In this document: piece by piece, positions 17,512 through 24,596 of the stretch
Layout: each line of letters begins with the position of its first letter
How positions within the stretch are numbered: the stretch's first letter is position 1
Assembly (NCBI GenBank): GCA_963850345.1
Contig: CAWKKW010000006.1
Coordinates: 310,001 to 374,000, forward strand
Reading direction: 5' to 3'
Source of the DNA: CAWKKW01 sp963850345
Lineage (GTDB): Bacteria > Acidobacteriota > Terriglobia > Terriglobales > Acidobacteriaceae
DNA: 64,000 bases
Made by a program: the position numbers and the translations under genes
Notes under the pieces: generated by a model
Told to the model about the DNA's origin: nothing
The model's database searches: none
Seen by the model: the letters and a program-made list of their open reading frames with translations, nothing else

Positions 17512-18284
17512 GCCGATACCCTGGCCGCCTGCTTTGGCCCGGGCCGCGGCAGAAAGCTGTTCAGCTTCACTTCGATCATCCGTGGATTCATTCCTTCGAG
17601 TATGGAGACAACGCCTTCGAGCACCATCTCCTTCTGCAGGCTCTCTTCGCGAATGCGAATTTTGAGTTTGCCGGCCGCTGGTAGAAAAAAGATATTTGCC
17701 GCGCCCACTCCGTAGATTGTCGCGACGAACGCCACGGCTATTCCCTTGCCGACTTCATCGATCTTGTCCAGATGCTGCATGACTTGGATCAGACCCATGA
17801 CCGCACCGATGATGCCGATGGTGGGAGAGAAACCACCCGCCGACTCGAACACCGCCGGAATCCGCTCATCGTCTTCGCAGTGGTTTTGAATCTCCAGCTC
17901 CATGATCTTGCGAAGCTCCGCGGGCTCTGTGCCGTCAACGGCCAGCATGAGTGCGCGTTTCATGAATGGATCCTGGATCGACTCGAGATCCTGGTCGAGA
18001 GACACGACACCGCTGCGACGAGCCTTATTGGCATAGGTGAGAATCTGTTTCAGGGTCACTTCTCCGCCGAGGTTCCGGTTGAAGAAGACGTGCGTGAGCT
18101 TGCGAAACGCGGCTGTGACCACGGGCAGCGGAAACTGGAGCATCACTGCACCCAGCGTGCCTCCAAATACAATCATGGCCGCCGTAGGCTGCAGGATTTG
18201 GCCAACACTGCCCCCCTCAATCAGAAGACCGGCAATGATGCCTACCACGGCCAGGAAAACTCCTCCAAAGCTGCTCTTATCCAT
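17508..18284 (-). CDS. motA: flagellar motor stator protein MotA
   Basis: 258 residues with four membrane segments (near 7-24, 33-50, ~150-170 and ~183-203) and the cytosolic torque loop between helices 2 and 3. The ESAGGFSPTIGIIGAVMGLI block is the conserved MotA/TolQ/ExbB-type motif. With MotB it forms the ion channel that drives flagellar rotation. A GGGGAATT sequence precedes the ATG. The gene starts 39 bases after flbD, so flbD-motA-motB is a probable operon. Confidence 0.95.
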   Translation of the reverse strand: MDKSSFGGVFLAVVGIIAGLLIEGGSVGQILQPTAAMIVFGGTLGAVMLQFPLPVVTAAFRKLTHVFFNRNLGGEVTLKQILTYANKARRSGVVSLDQDLESIQDPFMKRALMLAVDGTEPAELRKIMELEIQNHCEDDERIPAVFESAGGFSPTIGIIGAVMGLIQVMQHLDKIDEVGKGIAVAFVATIYGVGAANIFFLPAAGKLKIRIREESLQKEMVLEGVVSILEGMNPRMIEVKLNSFLPRPGPKQAARVSA

Positions 18285-18323
18285 AATTCCCCATCCGGAA
18301 TCCCTTGTCCGGCGGATCGAATG

Positions 18324-18674
18324 CTAGAACTCGGAACGACGGCGACGCTGCGCGCCCTCTTCATCCTGCCGACCGGCTTCTGTCGAAGGCCTCGACATCT
18401 GCCCGGCTCCAGCTGCTCGAAGTGAGGCCGCCGCGGACGCGAGGCCCGCCTGGGTGATGATGGCAGCGGCCGCGGGCGACATCTGTGCCACCTCATCCAG
18501 CAGACGCGCGCGATACGCGACCACTCGCTCAACCACCTCGCCACACTCTTCGAGCACCATCAATTTTTCCCCATTGATCAGGGTAAGCACGGTGTCCGGC
18601 GAAGCCTCCGCATATTTAATCAGGTCGCTGTTCACGACCATGAGATTTCCGTTGAGGCGCGTGAGCTGAATCAT
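18324..18674 (-). CDS. flbD: FlbD family flagellar protein
   Basis: 116 residues. The first ~65 match the small FlbD family (MIQLTRLNGNLMVVNSDLI, then ASPDTVLTLINGEKLMVLE). The family is usually ~60-75 residues, so the C-terminal ~50 residues, Ala rich then Arg/Glu rich, are an extension. The start is fixed by an AAGGAGG ribosome-binding site 6 bases upstream; a longer frame exists but has no support. FlbD is a small protein found next to motAB in many flagellar clusters; its molecular job is poorly known, and it differs from the Caulobacter regulator of the same name. Confidence 0.87.
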   Translation of the reverse strand: MIQLTRLNGNLMVVNSDLIKYAEASPDTVLTLINGEKLMVLEECGEVVERVVAYRARLLDEVAQMSPAAAAIITQAGLASAAASLRAAGAGQMSRPSTEAGRQDEEGAQRRRRSEF

Positions 18675-18708
18675 CGGCCCTCCTTCCTGTAGTTCCTGTC
18701 TGTGATTT

Positions 18709-18716
18709 GTATCGGC
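18709..18716 (-). promoter_or_regulatory. possible sigma-28 -10 element for flbD-motA-motB
   Basis: The minus strand reads GCCGATAC, one base from the sigma-28 -10 consensus GCCGATAA, about 35 bases before the flbD ATG. The -35 at the right distance (TCACAATT) is weak, so this is tentative. Confidence 0.35.
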
Positions 18717-18846
18717 GAAGATGAGGAAATTGTGAGGTGGAGGTACGAGCGTGCGACAGAATACAAGCTCACGTGTGGAACACGGTAAGCCGTTGGCTGT
18801 GCTCGCGGCATTGCTCGCAAGCTTTTGGCAGCACGAAGCTGGTGCA

Positions 18847-18873
18847 TAAAGTCTTCGCAAACGGCGCCGATGA
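18847..18873 (+). promoter_or_regulatory. sigma-28 (FliA) promoter of fliC
   Basis: TAAAGTCT (18847-18854), an 11-base spacer, then GCCGATGA (18866-18873). This is two mismatches from the full TAAAGTTT-N11-GCCGATAA consensus with exact spacing. It lies ~130 bases before the fliC ATG and points toward it, giving a leader of about 120 bases. Confidence 0.85.
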
Positions 18874-19003
18874 AGGCAGTGAGTAACGCGGTTCCTTCCG
18901 CAAGGTGGCCCGGGGTAAGGCAGGCTTAGAAGGCCTTTGATCCTCGGTCAGGCACCCGAAGCCAGGAACCAGACTTCAACCAACCGAACGAGGAGCGAAT
19001 TCC

Positions 19004-20755
19004 ATGGCATTGGGTGTCCTGAACAATATCTCGGCAGTTTACGCGCAGAATAATCTTGCCAATACGCAGGCATCTCTGCAGAAAACCCTTCAACAGTTGT
19101 CCTCTGGATCGAGAATCAACTCCGGTGCCGATGACGCAGCCGGCCTTTCGCTGGCCAATGGTCTGCAGGCCTCGGCGACCGCACTTTCACAGTCCGCGAA
19201 GAACGCATCGCAGGGCGTGGACTTTCTGCAGGTTGCCGATGGCGCACTTTCGCAGGTCACCAACCTGCTCAACCGCGCAGTCACGCTGGCGACCGAAGCC
19301 TCCAACGGCACGCTGAATTCAAGCCAGGTGGGCGCGGCCAATTCCGAATACCAGAAGATCCTCAACGAAATCGACACGATCAACAACAACACCGAGTACA
19401 ACGGTATCAATACGTTCGCCAAAAACTCGGCCTATTCCGTTGCGAACGCGAGCGACAAGATCGATATCGGCAATGCTGCTTCCGGCGTCGCCACGGTGAC
19501 CTACGGAACCCAGACACTCCAGCTGCAGAACCACGGCGGCGCCGGCACCACGACCACAGGCGTGATCGCAAGCGGCGGCACAGGCATTTACAAGGTGGTG
19601 AGCGGAACCGACACCATCTCCACTCTGGCCAATCAGATCAACCAGCAGTTCGGCGCGTCGGTGGCTACGGTGCAGTCGGGTCAACTGGTTCTTAGCGGCG
19701 GCGCATCCATATCGGGTACGTCGGTTGCGATCACCACCGGTGGCGGCGGTTCGACCGTCACGATCGGAAACGCGAACGATACGATCACTCCTGGATCGGC
19801 CGGCATCACCTATACCAATCATGCGGGCGCGGCTGCGGTTCTTGCCGGAGGTTTCGGCGCGAACGGGGCAGGCGGCACACTAACGCAGCTAGCTGCGGCT
19901 ATCAATGGTGTCGATGCGGGCGCGGCCACGCTCAATGCTGCAGGCACCGTACTGACCATCGCAGCAGCCAGCGGCGGCACGCTCACCGGAGTCACAACTG
20001 CCAGAGAGTCCGGATCCGGAGTGCCCGCACTGTCGGATTCGATCGACCTGACTGCAAGCGGCGGCACTTCCACTTTGACGGTGGGCAACGCAGCAGACAC
20101 GCTCACCCCCGGTGCGGTTGCGATCCAGGTCAAGGCCACGGGCAGCACCGCAACTGCTCTCACCGGCGTATTCGCCGCGAACGGCACGGGTGGCAACCTG
20201 ACGCAGTTGGCAGCGGACATCAACACGCAGTTCGGCTCGCTCGGTGTGAACGCGACCATCTCCGACAACAAGCTCACACTCACGGGAGGCACCATCTCGC
20301 AGACCGCCGCCGATATGACAGAATTGTCGGCCGCCAACTCCAAGACCAACAAGACTGTGGCCATCTTCACCTCGGACGGCACCATCTCGCAGTCTTACAA
20401 CAACACCGCCAGCGACATGGTCCAGTCCAGCGCCAGCGCACTCTCTCTGGCCGGCACCAGCCTGACCAGCACCAGTGGTGCCCAGGCTTCTCTGGTTGCG
20501 ATCAACAGCGCGATTACCACCGTGGCCGCATCGCGCGGCACGATCGGTGCCAACATCAACACCCTGACCGCAGTCGGCAACGTCATGACCACGCAGTCCA
20601 CGAATACCTTGGCCGCGCAAAATGACGTCACCGCCACGGACTACAGCTCGGCGACCTCCGAGATGTCGAAGTTCCAGATCCTGTCGCAGACCGGCATCGC
20701 CGCTCTCGCCCAGGCCAACCAGGCGCAGCAACTGATCACCAAGCTGCTGCAGTAA
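19004..20755 (+). CDS. fliC: flagellin
   Basis: 583 residues, the filament subunit. The conserved D0/D1 N-terminus (about 1-145; TLQQLSSGSRINSGADDAAG, ALSQVTNLLNRAVTLATEAS) and C-terminus (about 495-583; MSKFQILSQTGIAALAQANQ, ending LLQ) bracket a surface region of ~340 residues. That region holds three repeats of ~100 residues, starting near 152, 251 and 357, each opening with [IV]-[GD]-I/V-G-N-A and containing a flagellin IN-like LTQLAADIN motif. GAGGAG is upstream of the ATG; a sigma-28 promoter lies 5'. No export signal peptide, as expected for type III export. Confidence 0.96.
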   Translation: MALGVLNNISAVYAQNNLANTQASLQKTLQQLSSGSRINSGADDAAGLSLANGLQASATALSQSAKNASQGVDFLQVADGALSQVTNLLNRAVTLATEASNGTLNSSQVGAANSEYQKILNEIDTINNNTEYNGINTFAKNSAYSVANASDKIDIGNAASGVATVTYGTQTLQLQNHGGAGTTTTGVIASGGTGIYKVVSGTDTISTLANQINQQFGASVATVQSGQLVLSGGASISGTSVAITTGGGGSTVTIGNANDTITPGSAGITYTNHAGAAAVLAGGFGANGAGGTLTQLAAAINGVDAGAATLNAAGTVLTIAAASGGTLTGVTTARESGSGVPALSDSIDLTASGGTSTLTVGNAADTLTPGAVAIQVKATGSTATALTGVFAANGTGGNLTQLAADINTQFGSLGVNATISDNKLTLTGGTISQTAADMTELSAANSKTNKTVAIFTSDGTISQSYNNTASDMVQSSASALSLAGTSLTSTSGAQASLVAINSAITTVAASRGTIGANINTLTAVGNVMTTQSTNTLAAQNDVTATDYSSATSEMSKFQILSQTGIAALAQANQAQQLITKLLQ

Positions 20756-20772
20756 TTTTCGCGGCGCGCACT

Positions 20773-20809
20773 AACGGGGAAGTTCGTCAAACAGACGGCC
20801 TTCCCCGTT
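20773..20809 (+). terminator. hairpin terminator after fliC
   Basis: A 10-bp perfect stem AACGGGGAAG / CTTCCCCGTT with a 17-base loop, followed by CTTCT, starts 18 bases after the fliC stop. The T-tract is poor, so it may partially uncouple the abundant fliC message from fliD-fliS or protect its 3' end. Confidence 0.65.
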
Positions 20810-20894
20810 CTTCTGTGGGCTGCGTGAGAATTCTCTCATCTGCCCGCAGTACCAATGGCCACGAACGTGATCAATACACTCTCGGAGGCGCAGC

Positions 20895-22268
20895 ATGGGC
20901 GCAGTCGGCTTGAACTTCGGCTCGGGAACCAGCGGCCAGGGATTCGACGTCACTTCCACGGTGAATCAGATCGTCACCAATCTTCAAACCGTGGAGACGC
21001 CGTGGAAGAATCAGCTTACGAGGCTAACCGCACAGGATACGCAGCTCACCAGCCTGGGCACGCAGCTTTCCACGCTGAGCAACGATCTCCGCAGCCTGAC
21101 CGACGCATCCGGTATTTTCGCAAGCAAGCAAGGCTCCAGCTCCGACACCAATGTACTGAGCCTCACTTCGGCATCCAGTTCGGCTACTGCCGGAACGCAC
21201 GCGATCACTGTGCAGAACCTGGCACAGACATCCACGGCGGCGTCAGGAGTCGTTGCCGCTGCGGACAAGCTATCGGGGAGCGTCACCATCCAGGTGGGCT
21301 CCGGAGCCGCTCATGTCGTGCCAGTAGATGCAACCACACCCACTTTGGCCGGCCTGGCGGCGGCCATCAATTCGGCCTCGATTGGCGTTATCGCGACGGT
21401 GCTGTCCGACACCCAGGGGCAACGGCTCTCCGTGGTCAGCGCAGCCGGAGGCCTTGCGGGTACGCTCACTGTGTCGAGCCAGCTCCGGGACGAGACTTCG
21501 AGCAAGAGTGTCGCCTTCACCCAGATTCAGCCAGGCGTGGACGCCACCATGCTTGTCGATGGCGTGCAGCTCAAAAGCGCCACCAATACGGTTACAAATG
21601 CGATCCCCGGCGTCACCTTCCAGCTGCTTTCGGTTCCGGCAACGGCTGAAAGTGTGCAGGTGGTCATTACAAATGACACGGTCAGTGTCGCGTCTGCGGT
21701 GAACACCTTTGTGAATGACTACAACGGTGTGATGAAGGCCATCTCCACCCAGGAGGGGAAAGACGCGTCCGGGAATGCGCAGCCCTTGTTCGGCACCAGC
21801 GTACTGGCCCAACTGCAGGAGTCGCTTCAATCCGGCCTGAATGCGGTCTTCGGCGGTGGGACGATTAGTTCCAGCTACTCGCTTGGGGTCACGGCCAATC
21901 AAGACGGCACCATCTCGCTGAATACCGATACCTTGAGTGCAATCCTCAATTCCAATTACTCCGACGTCTCGGCATTCTTTCAGAACACGGGAAGCTTTGG
22001 AGCGAGCCTGGCAAGCACGCTGGACAATCTGGGAACCGGCTACAGCACGGGCGCCCTGTCGCTCGCCTTGAAGGAGAACTCAAGGCAGGAGACGACGCTG
22101 AACGACGACATCGCCAAGCAGGAAGCGTTAATCGCCACGGAAAAGGCGAGCCTCACGGCGGAACTGAACGCGGCCAATCAGATCCTGCAATCGATCCCTC
22201 AACTTATCCAGCAGGTGAACGAGATGTACAGCGCCATCACCGGCTACAACAGCAAGAGCAACGGCTAA
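20895..22268 (+). CDS. fliD: flagellar filament cap protein FliD
   Basis: 457 residues. The N-terminal region has the FliD motif GFDVTSTVNQIVTNL and a long heptad-rich helix; a flagellin IN motif (LAGLAAAINSASIGVIATV) sits near 150-170; the C-terminal coiled coil (roughly 385-450, ending QQVNEMYSAITGY) is typical. FliD caps the growing filament and is needed for flagellin assembly. CGGAGG lies upstream of the ATG. fliS follows after 14 bases and encodes a chaperone. Confidence 0.93.
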   Translation: MGAVGLNFGSGTSGQGFDVTSTVNQIVTNLQTVETPWKNQLTRLTAQDTQLTSLGTQLSTLSNDLRSLTDASGIFASKQGSSSDTNVLSLTSASSSATAGTHAITVQNLAQTSTAASGVVAAADKLSGSVTIQVGSGAAHVVPVDATTPTLAGLAAAINSASIGVIATVLSDTQGQRLSVVSAAGGLAGTLTVSSQLRDETSSKSVAFTQIQPGVDATMLVDGVQLKSATNTVTNAIPGVTFQLLSVPATAESVQVVITNDTVSVASAVNTFVNDYNGVMKAISTQEGKDASGNAQPLFGTSVLAQLQESLQSGLNAVFGGGTISSSYSLGVTANQDGTISLNTDTLSAILNSNYSDVSAFFQNTGSFGASLASTLDNLGTGYSTGALSLALKENSRQETTLNDDIAKQEALIATEKASLTAELNAANQILQSIPQLIQQVNEMYSAITGYNSKSNG

Positions 22269-22282
22269 ACGAGGACAGGTAG

Positions 22283-22726
22283 ATGAACAAATATCAGGCT
22301 CGCTCCCTGGAAGGAGCCTCTGGCGTGGAACTGGTCATAGCCTTATACGATGGGATTATTCGCTTTATGAATGCAGCCATTGCTGCGGTAGACGAGGGAA
22401 ACGTCTCAGGGCGGCGGATGGCCGTCAAGCGCGCGATGGATATTCTCATCCACCTGCAGGCTACGCTGCGGCCCGATGAGGGTGGCAAGCCGGCCGAGGC
22501 TCTGGCGGAGTTCTATGCTTCCATGTTCGCGCTGATGCTTCAGGGCTCGCAGGCCAATTCAAAAGAGAAGTTTGAGCAGGTGATTGCCTGTGTGTGGAAC
22601 GTGCGCGATGCCTGGCGGCAGGTGGCTGACGATCCTGCGGTTCGGCAATTGGAGGCAACTTCTGTCGGGGAGCAGCGGCGGCCGTTAGCGCAGGATGCGG
22701 AGTTCTCGAGCAATTGGAGCGCGTGA
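22283..22726 (+). CDS. fliS: flagellin export chaperone FliS
   Basis: 147 residues, all-helical. The N-terminus NKYQ and the block VELVIALYDGIIRFMNAAIAAV are characteristic of FliS, which binds the flagellin C-terminus in the cytosol to prevent premature polymerisation. It is the last gene of the fliC-fliD-fliS run. The C-terminal ~25 residues extend beyond the usual length. It ends 30 bases from the convergent ABC-protein gene, with no clear terminator between them. Confidence 0.93.
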   Translation: MNKYQARSLEGASGVELVIALYDGIIRFMNAAIAAVDEGNVSGRRMAVKRAMDILIHLQATLRPDEGGKPAEALAEFYASMFALMLQGSQANSKEKFEQVIACVWNVRDAWRQVADDPAVRQLEATSVGEQRRPLAQDAEFSSNWSA

Positions 22727-22756
22727 GGCTTTTTATAGAGGGGCACGCTCTCTGAG

Positions 22757-24520
22757 TTAGCGGGTGACGGCGAGTTCTTCTTCGAGCAACTGCTTCTGAA
22801 AAAGGCTGGCATAGTAGCCGTTGCTCCCAAGCAACTGTTCGTGCGTGCCTAGCTCGACGATGCGCCCTTCGACCAGAACGGCGATCTGATCGGCGTGCCG
22901 GACGGTCGAGATACGATGCGAGATGAATATGGTGGTGCGATCGCGCATGATGCGGCGCAGTTCGTCGAGAATCTGTTCTTCGGTGTAAGTATCCACGCTG
23001 GACAAAGCGTCATCGAGAATAAGGATTCTCGGCTCGCGTAATAAGGCACGCGCAATCGCGGCCCGCTGCTTTTGTCCTCCGGAGAGTGTGAGGCCGCGTT
23101 CTCCCACGAGGGTCTCAAAGCCGCGAGGAAACTCTTCAAATTCCTTGCGAATGTGTGCCGCCTCGGCCGCTCGCCCGATCTGCTCCTCCGTCGCGCCGGG
23201 GACACCGAACGCGATGTTTTCACGAATGCTCTCGCTGAAGAGAAACGTCTCTTGCGGGACAAATCCGATGGCGGAACGTAGCCGCTCCAACGAGTAAGAG
23301 CGTATCGGCCGCCCATCGATCAGCACCGAGCCTGCGGGCGCATCGTAGAGCCGCGGCACCAGGTTGACCAGGGTCGATTTGCCCGAACCGGTCGGGCCCA
23401 CAATGGCAAGGCTGCTGCCTGCAGGAATCTTCAGGTTCAAGTGGTGGAGCACTTCGACGGGTCGGTCTTCGCTGTCCTGGTAGGCGAAGGTCAAGTCGCG
23501 AAATTCGATTTCGCCTTCAATCGGCAGAGCGTCAAGGCTGGGGTCAGCATCCCGGTTGTCGATGGTCGGTTCTTCTGACAGCAATTCGGCGATGCGAGTC
23601 ACCGAAGCTGTGCCGCGCTCAAACAGGTTCACCACCCACCCCAGGGCGATGATAGGCCAGGTGAGCATGAGCATGTAGGTGTTGTAGGCGACAAACTGGC
23701 CCGGAGTGATGCGGTGACTGAGAACCTCGTGGCCGCCTACCATCAACACAATCACCATGGCCAGCCCTAATACGAACTCCAGTGTGGGCCAGAGCATACC
23801 CATCAACTGGGCCAGGCGAAGACCGCGCCGAATGTTCTCCCGATTCGCCTCTTCAAAGGAAGCGATTTGCGCCTCTTCTTGAGCGAAGGCTCGCACCAGG
23901 CGTGCGCCCGAAAAGTTTTCCTGCGCCTTGGCGGAGATCTCCGAATACATGGCCTGAATGCGCTCAAAGCGGTCATGAATCTTCCGGCCCATGGCTTGAA
24001 CCAGGATGCTGGCGAGGGGCAAGGGGACCAGCGCGCAAAGCGTCAGGCGCGGGCTCATGCGAAGCAGAAAGAAGAGAGCGCCGATCGAAAAGAGCAGTGT
24101 ATTGGCGCTGTACATGATGGCCGGGCCGAGCAGCATCCTGACCGCATTAAGATCGTTGGTCATCCGGGCCATGATGTCGCCGGTGCGATGCTGCTGGTAG
24201 TAGCTCGCCTGTTGCGCCTCCAGGTGACGGAAGAGGTCGTTGCGCAGATCGAACTCGATCTCGCGAGAGACGCCGATGATGATCCAGCGCGTGAGAAAGA
24301 GGAAGACGCCTTTCGCAGCCGAGATGGCTACGAGCAGGCCTGCATAGAAAAAGATCTTTTCTCGCGTCACACCATGCTGGATATCGTCAATCGCCCGCTG
24401 GATGACCTGCGGAAAGAGAATCCAGATCGCGTTGGAGAAAACTGCCGCAATCCCGCCCCAGACGAGGCCGCTCCAGTAGCGGCGCATATAGGGAAAGAGC
24501 GGGCGGAGTCGGCTAAACAT
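22757..24520 (-). CDS. ABC transporter, fused membrane and ATPase domains (exporter type)
   Basis: 587 residues: six membrane helices (about 15-310) then a nucleotide-binding domain with Walker A GPTGSGKSTLVNL (near 378), signature LSGGQKQRAA (near 480), Walker B ILILDDALSSVD (near 503) and the H-loop HRIST (near 538). This half-transporter layout fits MsbA/LmrA/YheI-type exporters, acting as a dimer. The substrate (drug, lipid or lipopolysaccharide) cannot be read off. The adjacent upstream gene encodes an LPS transport permease, which makes an envelope role possible but unproven. Confidence 0.92.
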   Translation of the reverse strand: MFSRLRPLFPYMRRYWSGLVWGGIAAVFSNAIWILFPQVIQRAIDDIQHGVTREKIFFYAGLLVAISAAKGVFLFLTRWIIIGVSREIEFDLRNDLFRHLEAQQASYYQQHRTGDIMARMTNDLNAVRMLLGPAIMYSANTLLFSIGALFFLLRMSPRLTLCALVPLPLASILVQAMGRKIHDRFERIQAMYSEISAKAQENFSGARLVRAFAQEEAQIASFEEANRENIRRGLRLAQLMGMLWPTLEFVLGLAMVIVLMVGGHEVLSHRITPGQFVAYNTYMLMLTWPIIALGWVVNLFERGTASVTRIAELLSEEPTIDNRDADPSLDALPIEGEIEFRDLTFAYQDSEDRPVEVLHHLNLKIPAGSSLAIVGPTGSGKSTLVNLVPRLYDAPAGSVLIDGRPIRSYSLERLRSAIGFVPQETFLFSESIRENIAFGVPGATEEQIGRAAEAAHIRKEFEEFPRGFETLVGERGLTLSGGQKQRAAIARALLREPRILILDDALSSVDTYTEEQILDELRRIMRDRTTIFISHRISTVRHADQIAVLVEGRIVELGTHEQLLGSNGYYASLFQKQLLEEELAVTR

Positions 24521-24596
24521 GCTTCTCTATCTTAACTGGTCGAGCTTCGCAGCGGAATCTCGGCATCTCACGCCGCTCTATGCAGCGCGACGGGCC

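Larger units (their letters stand above)
18675..19003. other. divergent intergenic region between flbD-motAB and fliC
   Basis: 329 bases without a gene. It carries a near-consensus sigma-28 promoter toward fliC (18847-18873) and a weaker sigma-28-like -10 toward flbD (18709-18716). The remaining sequence shows no further recognisable element. Confidence 0.7.

Noticed and set aside
19889..20731. 280-codon open frame opposite fliC
   Set aside because: Shadow of flagellin with Gly/Arg-rich, low-complexity product and no start signal.
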